Source of the DNA: Pancytospora philotis
Taxonomy: Eukaryota; Microsporidia
NCBI GenBank assembly: GCA_023647555.1
Contig: JALRLY010000260.1
Coordinates: 1 to 64,000, forward strand
Direction: 5' to 3'
Length of the DNA: 64,000 nt
In this document: positions 45,065-54,004 of the stretch, one piece after another
How the letters are laid out: the number at the start of each line of letters is the position of its first letter
Position numbering within the stretch: position 1 is the stretch's first letter
The notes under the pieces: generated by a model
The model's database searches: none
Seen by the model: the letters and a program-made list of their open reading frames with translations, nothing else
Told to the model about the DNA's origin: nothing
Position numbers and translations under genes: made by a program

Positions 45065-45358
45065 GGGCAAATTTTTCGCGCCGCAGAAGTGCCGCCCGGG
45101 TGCTGGGAGACAGTGGGGATGCTTGGCTGAGAGCGCCAGTGCAGCCGTGAGCTGCAGATGCGTCCGAATCGCGAATACATTGAGCATGGTCCTTGCATAT
45201 GAATATCGTTCTATGATGGACTAGGAGAGGCTGCTTTAGTACGCAAACAGCCGGCGAGCACGCGTGTATTTTACAGCTACAGCGGCATTGCAGTTATCCT
45301 GGGCGCGGGCCGCCCGCCGCAGCCGATTTTTTAAAATAAAAATTTGCCAAACGGCCCA

Positions 45359-46135
45359 ATGCCGCAGAACGACTACGTTGAGCAGAGCATCAAGACGTAC
45401 GGCCGCGAGCTGGACTGCGCGTACAGAAAGGCCAAGAAGGAGGCGCGGCACACGAAGCTGATGTCCAAGAAGGCGACCACGCTGATCGGCATGAAGGCCA
45501 AGCTGCACCACAAGAAGATGGCTGCCGAGAAGATCCAGCTCAAGAAGAACGTCAAGGTCACCGAGAGCAAGCAGTGCAAGGCCAAGGAGACCATCGACAT
45601 CTCCGCGCTGCCGGCGTTCCTGCTCGACAGGGGCATCCAGGAGCAGGCGCGCGAGCTCTCGTCCAAGATCAAGCAGAAGCGCAAGGACAAGGCGGCCAAG
45701 TACACGGTGCCGGTGGCCAAGGTCGAGGGCCTGAGCGAGGCCGAGGTGTTCGGCGTCGTGTCCTCCGGGAAGCGCAAGAACAAGCACTGGAAGCGCATGG
45801 TCAACCGGCCGTGCTTCGTCGGGCAGGACTTCACCCGGAAGGCGCCGAAGTTCGAGCGCTTCATCCGCCCGATGAGCATGCGCTTCACCACCGCCCATGT
45901 GTCGCACCCGGAGCTGAAGACCACGTTCACGCTGCCGATCATGGCCGTCAAGAAGAACCCGCACTCCGACGTGTTCACCAGCCTCGGCGTGCTCAGCAAG
46001 GGCACGATCATCGAGGTGAATGTGAGCGAGCTCGGCCTGGTGAACGGCAGCGGCCAGATCGTCTGGGGGAAGTACGCGCAGATAACGAACAAGCCCGAGA
46101 ACGATGGGTGCGTCAACGCGGTGCTGCTTGTATAA
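45359..46135 (+). CDS. NSA2: 60S ribosome biogenesis factor NSA2
   Basis: The 258-residue product has the NSA2 layout. A basic helical N-terminus starts MPQNDYVEQSIKTYGRELD, with KAKLHHKKMAAEKIQLKK within it. A C-terminal beta-barrel like eS8 (HPELKTTFTLPIMAVKKNPHS...LGVLSKGTIIEVNVSELGLV...GKYAQITN) follows. NSA2 joins pre-60S particles with NOG1. The start follows AAAAATTTG (45338-45346). Confidence 0.95.
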   Translation: MPQNDYVEQSIKTYGRELDCAYRKAKKEARHTKLMSKKATTLIGMKAKLHHKKMAAEKIQLKKNVKVTESKQCKAKETIDISALPAFLLDRGIQEQARELSSKIKQKRKDKAAKYTVPVAKVEGLSEAEVFGVVSSGKRKNKHWKRMVNRPCFVGQDFTRKAPKFERFIRPMSMRFTTAHVSHPELKTTFTLPIMAVKKNPHSDVFTSLGVLSKGTIIEVNVSELGLVNGSGQIVWGKYAQITNKPENDGCVNAVLLV

Positions 46136-46339
46136 CAGAGTATTACTAAATTGCTGGAAGTTTAATCGTGTTGGTATGTGAATATCTGAAGAGTCTGCGG
46201 GCTAGCTGGTGCGGTAATTTATTCTTCTGGCGCCACGTCCGGTACTTTCAGGGATTATACTCTGCAGTATAATCGCGGCATCTGCGTGTGGATCCGGGTT
46301 GTTCCCATCCTACAGCCGCGGGAGGCGGGCTACGCCAAG

Positions 46340-47707
46340 TCAATGAGCGCCCAGCGCCCGCTCAATAGTATTCAGTGCCGCGGTCATCAACGTCCCATGT
46401 GGTCCGTTGGCCCTGCTCCGGCTTAAACTACTTCTGTATTCCTCCCTCCGTCCTTCATCCATATAAAAGACCATGAAGTCTGCGAGGGCCCAGCGCTCTG
46501 TGAACCTCATACCGTTTAGAATATCAATGAAGACATCGTATTTCAGCATATTCATGTACTTCTTCATCTGCTCCACCCGTCCCGGGTAATGGATATTCTT
46601 GTGCATATCTGTGAAGACTTCGCGCAGGATCGTGTGCGGTATGTCGTTGAAGTAGCGCGGCTCGCGGTTCCACAGAATATCATTGTCGTCGTGAAATGCG
46701 GGTACTGGCGGCAGGATGAGCTTAAAAAAGCGCCCAAGAGACTTGTTCAGGTTACTTCCGCACACTGTGGGCATATAGCGCGCATACATCGATGAAAATT
46801 CTATGCTGATATCACTACGTTTCATCGTCGTGAGATGCTTGTTGACGAGCTTGGGAATAGTTTGGTGGGAAACTGACTGATTATACGATATAGCTTCGAT
46901 GAGCTCAAAGCACACCTGATTTTTTGCGCTTGCAACATATTTTACTATCGCACGCTCTAAAAGAACCTCATCTGCTCTGAAGAAGCACAGAGGCGGACGG
47001 TGAACTAGCCGCACAAACTCGCAAGCTATGGGTATCAGTTTATCCAGGCGGTCGGCATCATTTGGCCACGAGTTCATGAGACGCTCAAATGTAGAATCAA
47101 GCGGGAGCTTGTGGTACCTCATCGAAGTGAATAACACAATCATCAGCCCAAGTTCGCTCTTCGTAGTGGCTCTATTATTCTCGAGAATCTGCGAAAGGTC
47201 CTGCGAATCTAAGCAGACCATCTTAGTGCGCAGGACACGGCGGATATCTTCAATTGCGTGCTGGTGGGTCTCCACTAAACTGACGAGCGCGGAATGTAAA
47301 TCTGAGTGGCCTTGGGTTTTGAATCTATCCATGAAACTATTGTGAAAGAGCTTCGCAAGCAGCACATGGACTTTGAAATCGAAAGTATCGACCAGCTGCG
47401 AAGTGAAATGCGGATCTGCGGCGTGCTTCATCAGGACTGAGAACAGCACCAGGCGCACCATCTCCTGCCCAGTGAGCATATTGGGTGATGCATCTACTAC
47501 AGTTAGTATTATCTCGGGCGAGGTGTGCTTTATGCAGTATTGGCAGAGAGGGGCCATTATCTCTACCTCCAGAGCATTGAGTGTCGCATTTTCAGGATCC
47601 CCAAAGGTATTAAAGTCGGCGCATGTGTAGCCTGCCGTGCCTGTTTTATCCAATACCATCGCGAAAGCGCAGCAGAGCGGCAGCAGTAAAACATGCCTAG
47701 CCAGCAT
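46340..47707 (-). CDS. Secreted-family protein, paralogue 1
   Basis: The 455-residue product opens with a signal-peptide-like MLARHVLLLPLCCAFAM followed by YTCADFNTFGDPENATLNALE. It is a full-length paralogue of the gene at 48211-49581 (shared: TFGDP, ALEVE.MAPL.Q.CIKH.SPEI, LRT.M.CLDS, LDKLIPIACEF.R.V.RPP, EPRYFN.I, RSRA.GP.G at the C-terminus). It is probably related to the partial gene at 1-917. No domain was recognised. ATG 47707 follows GAAAAAATTTC (47735-47745). Codon use is AT-richer than in neighbours. I infer a lineage-specific secreted protein. Confidence 0.85.
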   Translation of the reverse strand: MLARHVLLLPLCCAFAMVLDKTGTAGYTCADFNTFGDPENATLNALEVEIMAPLCQYCIKHTSPEIILTVVDASPNMLTGQEMVRLVLFSVLMKHAADPHFTSQLVDTFDFKVHVLLAKLFHNSFMDRFKTQGHSDLHSALVSLVETHQHAIEDIRRVLRTKMVCLDSQDLSQILENNRATTKSELGLMIVLFTSMRYHKLPLDSTFERLMNSWPNDADRLDKLIPIACEFVRLVHRPPLCFFRADEVLLERAIVKYVASAKNQVCFELIEAISYNQSVSHQTIPKLVNKHLTTMKRSDISIEFSSMYARYMPTVCGSNLNKSLGRFFKLILPPVPAFHDDNDILWNREPRYFNDIPHTILREVFTDMHKNIHYPGRVEQMKKYMNMLKYDVFIDILNGMRFTERWALADFMVFYMDEGRREEYRSSLSRSRANGPHGTLMTAALNTIERALGAH

Positions 47708-48210
47708 AAGGGCCGATCCGTTCAATGAATTGGTGAAAAAATTTCAGGTAGCTGCTCGCGGATAGCTCCTAGTACGGTCGCAGTAATAAGAATGGTCAAC
47801 GAATTGGTAAGTGAATTTATAGAGAGTCTGCATCTAGCCATTGGGTTCAGAAAGATTTTGGAGTCCGTGTTGTTCGAGGCCCGTCAAGGGACTCTCGAGG
47901 AGGGCCACGGCAGGCAGCATGAGGTGGCAGCCGGAGAGCTCGTGCATGGGCTCGCGAAGGAGGCGCCGGCCCGTGTGTAGTCAGTAGCATTGGCATGTGC
48001 AGTGTTAATAGCACCCACCAATCTGCATCTTGAAATCGCAGAGCCGCAAGCTTCTGCAGCTGATATGGTTTCCCATAATGGAACTGCTCCCCTGCGGTGT
48101 CTTACAAAGCACAGAAGAGTCAAGGACACGCACGAGTGCTTTTGCTCCGAAGCGCAGTTGCTGGGTTTACTATTCGTATAGGACCGTGCTTGTAAAAGCA
48201 GAAGACGGGT
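47708..48210. other. Gap between paralogues with a duplicated upstream block
   Basis: The region 47730-47790 (gaaaaaatttc, GCTGCTCG, AGTAATA) is similar to 49605-49665 upstream of the second paralogue, showing that the duplication includes the promoter. An open frame at 47792-47980 (+) has no family resemblance and is not called. Confidence 0.5.
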
Positions 48211-49581
48211 TTATGCGGGTTGAGAAGCGCCTAGCGCCAGCTTAATAGTATTCCATACACCGGTAATCTTAGAGCCACGCGGCCCGCCAGCTCTGCTTCG
48301 GCGTAAACTGCTCCTGTAATCTTTCTTACGCTTCTCATCCATATGAAAGACCATAAAGTCTGCTAGGGATTTGCGCTTTGAATTATCTATAAAGCCCTTC
48401 AGAATACTGACGAATACATCATATTCCAGCATATCCATGTACTTCTCCATACGCTTCTTTCGAAGCGGGTATTGAGGATCCTTGTGCATTTCTGTGAAAA
48501 TCTCGCGTAGCTTCATGCACGATATAGCATTGAAGTAGCGCGGCTCGCGTCTCCATAGAGTAGGATCTTTGTGAAATGCAGGCGTGGGCGGTAGGATATT
48601 ACTGAAAAAGCGAAAACTGGAGCGCTCTGCGTTATCGCATAGTGTGGGTATATAACGAGCATACGCCAACGAAAATTCTAAGCCAATATCCTCGGGTTTC
48701 ATTCCGCTGACATGTTCAATGACGAACCGGGGAATGGAAATGCGGTCCGAAACAGCTTTGAAAAGCTCAATGCAGATCTGACGATTTGTCTTGACCGCGT
48801 ATTTTACGATTTCACGCTCTAAGAAAATCTCCGCTTCTCTGTAGAAGACTGTGGGCGGTCGGCGCACTATTCGAATAAACTCGCAGGCGATTGGTATTAG
48901 TTTATCCAGGCGGTCGGCATCATACGGCCACGCATCCATGAGACGCTTAAAAATAGTATCGAGCGAGAGGTTCTGGCACCGCTTGACGCTAAATAACATG
49001 ATCATCAACTCGTGAACGTTCTTTGGAGTAGCTTTATGATGCTCGACAAACTGCGCAATGTTCAATGAATCCAAACAGGGCATCCTAGTGCGCAAGATAT
49101 GGCGGATGTCTTCGATTGCGTGCTGCTGGTCCGCTATTAATTTGATGAGCTCGGAATGTGAATCTGATTTGCCCCGAGCCAACCGCGCTTTAAATTTATT
49201 GATGAAGCTATCGTCAAAGAGCTTTACGAGCAGCACATGGACCCTAAAATCAGAAGGATAGGTCATCTGCAAAATGAAGTACGGATTGCTGGCGTGTTTC
49301 TTCAGCACAGAAAAGAACACTAGGCGTATCATTTCCTCCCAGGCAAGTGTACTGGGTAGTGCACCATTTACAGTTGGTTTAATCTCGGGCGAGTCATGCT
49401 TTATACAGAATTGGACGAGAGGGGCCAATAACTCTGCCTCCAAAGCATTGGGTATGGCACAAATGGGATCCCCGAACGTACTAAAGACCGCGCATGAGTA
49501 GGCTGGCGTGCTTGGTTGAAGTGATACATCCATAGAAGCACAGCAGAGCGGCAGCTGCTGCAAAACAGGCCATGCCAACAT
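48211..49581 (-). CDS. Secreted-family protein, paralogue 2
   Basis: The 456-residue tandem paralogue of 46340-47707 starts MLAWPVLQQLPLCCASM (signal-peptide-like), then YSCAVFSTFGDP. Landmarks shared with paralogue 1 include QFCIKHDSPEI, QHAIEDIRHILRTRMPCLDS, DRLDKLIPIACEFIRIVRRPP, WRREPRYFN and the C-terminal RSRAGGPRG. ATG 49581 is used because GAAAAAAATTTC (49609-49620) lies inside the longer open frame. Divergence is large and no breaks are visible, so both copies look functional. Confidence 0.85.
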   Translation of the reverse strand: MLAWPVLQQLPLCCASMDVSLQPSTPAYSCAVFSTFGDPICAIPNALEAELLAPLVQFCIKHDSPEIKPTVNGALPSTLAWEEMIRLVFFSVLKKHASNPYFILQMTYPSDFRVHVLLVKLFDDSFINKFKARLARGKSDSHSELIKLIADQQHAIEDIRHILRTRMPCLDSLNIAQFVEHHKATPKNVHELMIMLFSVKRCQNLSLDTIFKRLMDAWPYDADRLDKLIPIACEFIRIVRRPPTVFYREAEIFLEREIVKYAVKTNRQICIELFKAVSDRISIPRFVIEHVSGMKPEDIGLEFSLAYARYIPTLCDNAERSSFRFFSNILPPTPAFHKDPTLWRREPRYFNAISCMKLREIFTEMHKDPQYPLRKKRMEKYMDMLEYDVFVSILKGFIDNSKRKSLADFMVFHMDEKRKKDYRSSLRRSRAGGPRGSKITGVWNTIKLALGASQPA

Positions 49582-49822
49582 AGGGGCTGAGCCTTGCAGC
49601 GAGTTAGCGAAAAAAATTTCAAGCGGCTGCTCGTTGGGAACTCGTTGCAAGGTTAGAGTAATAGAAAATACCGGCGAGCTGGTTTAAGAAAATTTACTGG
49701 AAGTAAATATGCTTTTATATTCATGCAGCAATCACGCCATTCGAATGCGCCTCGCTTGCTTCTACTCCGCCCGTATTTAACGCATTGGTTAGTTACCCTT
49801 CAGAAAAATACGTGCGTCGGTT

Positions 49823-50256
49823 TTAGAAGGAGATGCCCTTGAGCATCTTCTTGAGCACGATCGTCTCGATATAGGCCTCCACAGAGAATAGACCTCCGAT
49901 TCCGTAGAGTGTCGGCTTTCGAGCTTTGTAACAACTTCATCCTATATCATTATGTAAAGAATGATCATCGTCTTGCAGCAGTACTCAGCGCCGAACTTGT
50001 TCGCAAGCACGTCGTATTTTCTCGTCTTCTCGATCCCGACGGTGACCAGGTGGTCCTGGCTCGTGATCCCGACCTCGATGAGGATGATCTCGCGGCGCTT
50101 CTTGTCGTGCACAAAAATGTCAAGTTGATTTGCATCGATCTTGATCCCGGTGCGCGCGCGCGTGTCAACGCAGATCTCGACGTTAGCACATGAAATAAAT
50201 CTTGCAATGAGCCCAACGGCCATTGACTGTCCAAAAGGCAGTATGCATTCGAGCAT
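49823..50256 (-). pseudogene. Retroelement tail, broken (endonuclease-like region)
   Basis: A minus-strand frame (50256 to 49942) reads DANQLDIFVHDKKRREIILIEVG...SQDHL...EKTRKYDVLANKFGAEY and then stops. A second frame further on (49909 to 49823) reads VEAYIETIVLKKMLKGISF and stops. I recall this pair of blocks, an IEVG(I/V)TSQD...EKxRKYDLLANE stretch and later a short VLKKTLxxISF stretch, from the C-terminus of microsporidian retroelement polyproteins. The reverse transcriptase itself is absent, the frame is shifted between 49910 and 49941, and nothing resembling LTRs was seen. It is a decayed fragment beside the secreted family. Confidence 0.6.
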
Positions 50257-50435
50257 AGTGATTGTTAGAGTTGGAAGAACTCCGATGCCTAATTGTACCT
50301 ATCTAAGGTACGGATAATTAAATACCCATGCTTTTCAAATATTTATTGGCGAACGAAGGTGATACCTACCTTAGCTTGCGTAGGCTAGAAGTGGTAACAC
50401 TAGATTTTAATAGAAATGCAGTCCGTGCAACCAGT
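50257..50435. other. Short gap, nothing recognised
   Basis: AT-rich sequence between the retroelement relic and the 3' end of RAD51. A stop codon closes the relic frame upstream of 50256. Confidence 0.4.
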
Positions 50436-51440
50436 TTACTCGTCAGGATCACCGATACCTTCCTCGGTGATCGCGAAGACCGCCTCGGACTCGGGCAGGC
50501 AGGGCGAGTCGAAGATCTTGCAGATACGGGTGTTGCCGCGCCCCTTGCGGAAATAGAGCCGCGTGGTGGAGGCGTGCGCGATGATGTTTCCGCCGATCGG
50601 CTTCTTGGGATCGGCATTGAACATCGCCGCGGCCGCATCCACAGTGGCCACGACCTGGTTCGAGATCACCACTGCGACCTTGTAGGCCTCCGCCAGATTG
50701 GTGAGCGAGCGCAGGAACTTGGCGAGATGCAGCTGCCGCGCATTGAGCTCGCCGCGCCCGCTGTAGTCCGTCCTGTAGAGCGCGGTGGCGGAGTCGACAA
50801 TCAGAAGCCCGTACTTCTTGTCGGACATCATCGCGGCAGCGTGGAGCAACAAGTCATTCTGATGGTCCGTGTTGTATGCACGCGCGTAGCTGATGTTGTC
50901 GAGCACCTCGTCGGGGTCCAGGCCGTGCCTCTCGGCGATGGGCCGCAGGCGCTCCGTGCGGAACGTGCCCTCCGTGTCGATGTAGATGCACTTTCCGCCG
51001 GCGCCGCCGCGCTCGATGGGCAGCTGGCACGTAACGGCCAGCGTGTGGCAGAGCTGCGTCTTTCCGGATCTGAACTCGCCGAAGATCTCCGTTATGCTGC
51101 CGCTCTCAATGCCGCCGTTCAGAAGCTTGTCGAGCTCGGTGCTGCCCGTGCTCAGATAGCACACCTCGGCGCGCTTCGCGTGGTACTCCGTCGCCGTGGT
51201 AAAGCCCATCGGAATCAGCTTGGCGGCCTCCTTGATGATCTTGTCGACCTTCGTCTCGCTGAACCCTTTGATCTCCAGAAGCTCCTTCCGCGGCGCAAAC
51301 GCAAGGCTCTGCACGGTGGAGTAGCCGGCCTCGACCAGCTTGGCAACCTCCGTCGCGCTCACTCCGGTCGACTTCAGCTCCTCGATCGAGATGCACGCCG
51401 AGCTCATCTGCTCGTAGTTCATATTCTCCTTCTGCACCAT
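50436..51440 (-). CDS. RAD51: RAD51 recombinase
   Basis: The 334-residue protein has an N-terminal helix-hairpin-helix domain ([36 protein letters not shown]). Walker A is [12 protein letters not shown], Walker B is [12 protein letters not shown], and the C-terminus ends [18 protein letters not shown]. It has the full length of the family. It forms the recombination filament on single-stranded DNA. A DMC1 identity is less likely but cannot be excluded by eye. The start is 3 bases after GCAAATTTTTGC (51444-51455). Confidence 0.93.
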   Translation of the reverse strand: MVQKENMNYEQMSSACISIEELKSTGVSATEVAKLVEAGYSTVQSLAFAPRKELLEIKGFSETKVDKIIKEAAKLIPMGFTTATEYHAKRAEVCYLSTGSTELDKLLNGGIESGSITEIFGEFRSGKTQLCHTLAVTCQLPIERGGAGGKCIYIDTEGTFRTERLRPIAERHGLDPDEVLDNISYARAYNTDHQNDLLLHAAAMMSDKKYGLLIVDSATALYRTDYSGRGELNARQLHLAKFLRSLTNLAEAYKVAVVISNQVVATVDAAAAMFNADPKKPIGGNIIAHASTTRLYFRKGRGNTRICKIFDSPCLPESEAVFAITEEGIGDPDE

Positions 51441-51893
51441 TGGGCAAATTTTTGCTATTCATTTTGTGCTCGTATCGCATGTTGAACGCAGACATTAAGC
51501 GCCGTTAATGGCGCTCCGGTATGGGATATAGGCACGCGGCTCGCTATTCTCCTGCTACGAATACATCTCAATATACGAAATTTGTGCTTTGTCTGTGGCT
51601 ACAGGTTAATTACCCACTATTTCGATAGGTAATATTTAAATAGCATCCCAAAACGAGTTTATTATTTTAGGCGCGGGCAACGTGTTGTTCACAGCCATGG
51701 ATCCGCGGTGCACAAAGCAAATGCAAACCTGCATCCAAAAAATGTCCAACGGAGAGAATGTTCGCATCCAATGCTGCGGTGCACTATGCAATCCATGGCC
51801 GCGATGCGTGCCATATGCGCTCGGCTTATTTGCTACGCCACCAGCAGCGCTGCGGAACGCCCGCACACATCACTAAAAATTTGCAGACAGCCC
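51441..51893. other. Divergent upstream region RAD51/TAF10
   Basis: This contains the RAD51 motif at the left and AAAAATTTG (51875-51883) at the right. Small inverted repeats occur (AGCGCC/GGCGCT near 51500; ATTACC/GGTAAT near 51610-51634). An open frame upstream of the TAF10 ATG lacks family residues. No RNA gene was recognised. Confidence 0.45.
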
Positions 51894-52220
51894 ATGGACG
51901 CCCAGGAGTTCAACGAGTTCAAGCAGAAGCTGGAGTCCTACACGCCGCTCATCCCGGACGTTGTGCTCGAGTACTACATGAGCAAGTGCGGGGTCACCAG
52001 CAAGGACGAGACGGTCAAGAAGGCGATATCGCTGATGTCCCACAAGTTCCTCACAGACGTCGCGGCGGGCGCCTTCCAGTACCACAAAATACACGCCAAG
52101 GCGGCGCAGAAGGACAAGCGCTTCGGCCGCGAGAAGAAAGTCACGCTCCAGGTGGCCGATCTGGAGCGTGCGCTCGAGGACATGGGGATCAATATTTCCC
52201 GGCCGTACTACTACATATAA
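51894..52220 (+). CDS. TAF10: TFIID/SAGA subunit TAF10
   Basis: The 108-residue histone-fold protein has LESYTPLIPDVVLEYYMSKCGV, KKAISLMSHKFLTDVAAGAFQY and VADLERALEDMGINISRPYYY. These three blocks match TAF10 (YTPTIPDAVTxYYL..., FISDIANDA, LTxALxEYGINVKKPxYF). It pairs with TAF8 (gene at 1286) in TFIID. The stop is followed by no further conserved sequence. Confidence 0.93.
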   Translation: MDAQEFNEFKQKLESYTPLIPDVVLEYYMSKCGVTSKDETVKKAISLMSHKFLTDVAAGAFQYHKIHAKAAQKDKRFGREKKVTLQVADLERALEDMGINISRPYYYI

Positions 52221-52468
52221 ATTGTTGATAAATGCTGTGTCTTATGCTTCTTACGGTATTGCATTGCTCGTGCGCCTGCTCAGTGGAGCTTGGTGACTGT
52301 ATTTAAACCGTTCTGATCAGAGCTGGAGTGAAGCCGGGCTCTGCCATACTGAACCGGCCTCCCCTGCCCTGCGTCATTTCCATTTATTCTGCCGTGCGCA
52401 GATTGGGATATTTTGTACGATTTTTAATCTAATAAACACGCCAGCCTCGTGTTTGGCGCTACCCCGCG

Positions 52469-53653
52469 ATGATGGATGCGGTCCTGGACGAGTTTGCCTC
52501 TTTCGAGCGCTTCACAATTGACGACTTCTACGTCGTGGACAGCCCCGCAGAGTTTCACCGCATGACGATCGACAAGACACGGGCGGCGGGAAGCGTCTGC
52601 CTCGCGTGCCTGTGCATGGACGCGGGGGACGAGGCCCGTGTCCTGATCGACGCCCTCGCTGCCAGGCGCGCCAATAAGCAGCCGACGACGCTGTATCTCG
52701 ACCGATACCGGAACATGGGCAACGCCGCGCTGGTCGAGTATCTCAACGGAAAGGAGCTCTGGGACAATGTGCGGCTGGTAGACCGCGCCAAGTTCAAGTT
52801 CCTGCCGAAGATGCTCAACGAGCTGCTCGGCGTGTACCACCTCAAGGCGTATGTGTTCGATGACGAGGTCTGCATCTCCGGTGCCAACCTCTCCTCGCCG
52901 TATTTCGTAGACCGCGTCGATCGGTACTACTTCATCAAGCACCGCGGCCTGGCTGACTACATCTCGCGCCACGTGCACAACTACAACTACACCAACTGCA
53001 AGGATGACAACCTCAAGATCGTCGACGAGACCGAGGAGTTCATCGCACGGGCGCGCCAGCCGCAGGCGCAGCTGAGCACCAGGAACACCATACAGATTTT
53101 CCACTACACAGAGAAGGAGGAGCTGGACGTGCTCGCCAAGCTATTCAACCACAAGTACGAGCGCGTGTTCATATCCACGGCCTATCCCAACCTGACCCGC
53201 AAGCACAAAGCGATACTCGGCGATGTTCCGTTCGAGCTCTGCATCCCCAGCGTGCGCGCCAATACCTTCAACAACGACAGCAGGCTCGGCAAGTTCATCA
53301 GCGACGTCTACGACTACAGCGCGTGCAAAATCAAGCGTGCGATGCCCAACGCGTGCATCCGGGAGTACCAGCGCGAGAAGCACTCGTTCCACGCCAAGGG
53401 GATGTGGCTCTTCGCCGAGGACTTCTGCGTGACGATCATCGGCTCGAGCAACTTCAACCAGCGCAGCGTGCAGATCGACGAGGAGTCCACGTGGGTAATC
53501 ATATCGGACAAGCCGAGCGTTAGAGCGAAGCTCGCCGCAGAATGCGAGACCATACGCACCCACTCGCAGGCGGTGTCCGCAGAAGCGCTGCGCAGCCGCC
53601 GCTCGAGTATCTTTATCGCGATAATTTTTTACCTGATGAATGCCTTTATATGA
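52469..53653 (+). CDS. PGS1: Phosphatidylglycerophosphate synthase PGS1
   Basis: In this 394-residue PLD-superfamily enzyme, the first HKD motif is YHLKAYVFDDEVCISGANLS, the second HAKGMWLFAEDFCVTIIGSSNFNQRS; both catalytic His and Lys are present. VDRVDRYYF after motif 1 matches PGS1 (NRQDRY). PGS1 makes phosphatidylglycerophosphate from CDP-diacylglycerol, the first step of cardiolipin synthesis in mitochondria. No presequence is seen. The last ~15 residues are hydrophobic (FIAIIFYLMNAF), a possible membrane anchor that I do not recall in homologues. No AAATTT motif was found. Confidence 0.88.
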   Translation: MMDAVLDEFASFERFTIDDFYVVDSPAEFHRMTIDKTRAAGSVCLACLCMDAGDEARVLIDALAARRANKQPTTLYLDRYRNMGNAALVEYLNGKELWDNVRLVDRAKFKFLPKMLNELLGVYHLKAYVFDDEVCISGANLSSPYFVDRVDRYYFIKHRGLADYISRHVHNYNYTNCKDDNLKIVDETEEFIARARQPQAQLSTRNTIQIFHYTEKEELDVLAKLFNHKYERVFISTAYPNLTRKHKAILGDVPFELCIPSVRANTFNNDSRLGKFISDVYDYSACKIKRAMPNACIREYQREKHSFHAKGMWLFAEDFCVTIIGSSNFNQRSVQIDEESTWVIISDKPSVRAKLAAECETIRTHSQAVSAEALRSRRSSIFIAIIFYLMNAFI

Positions 53654-54004
53654 GGCATCGAGCAGAAGGGATCGATGAATAAATGAATTTATTGGCTTTC
53701 CAGGCTTTGCCTACACGAATCCGCGAATGGTACGCAGCTGTGGTGTAGAATGTCTGGATCCCCCAGCGCCGGACCGTCGAGCGGCATGGGGTTGTGGCTA
53801 TGCGAATCGCGCAGCCATACAATTCAGATGCAGTATTTCACTGGTAATACTGCGAACAGAGATGCTCTAAAAGCTCGAGCGCGTCCAATGCGGCAATACG
53901 CATGGGTCTGTAATAAGCCAGCAGCGTTAGTAACGCTCAGCGGCAAGCCCCATGCTAGCCAAAGGTGCGCGCCAGTTTTATAAGCATCTAGACGCATGCA
54001 AGCA
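53654..54004. other. Convergent gap with perfect hairpins
   Basis: Hairpin GCAGTATT / AATACTGC (53830-53853, 8 bp) is followed by ACAGAGATG. Then ATGCG / CGCAT (near 53889-53904) and palindrome AGCGTTA-G-TAACGCT (53923-53937) follow. TTTT occurs near 53975. The array may be a small structured RNA; no family was identified (see findings). Confidence 0.4.

Noticed and set aside
47792..47980. 62-codon plus-strand ORF between the secreted paralogues
   Set aside because: No start motif, no family similarity and no signal or membrane segment.
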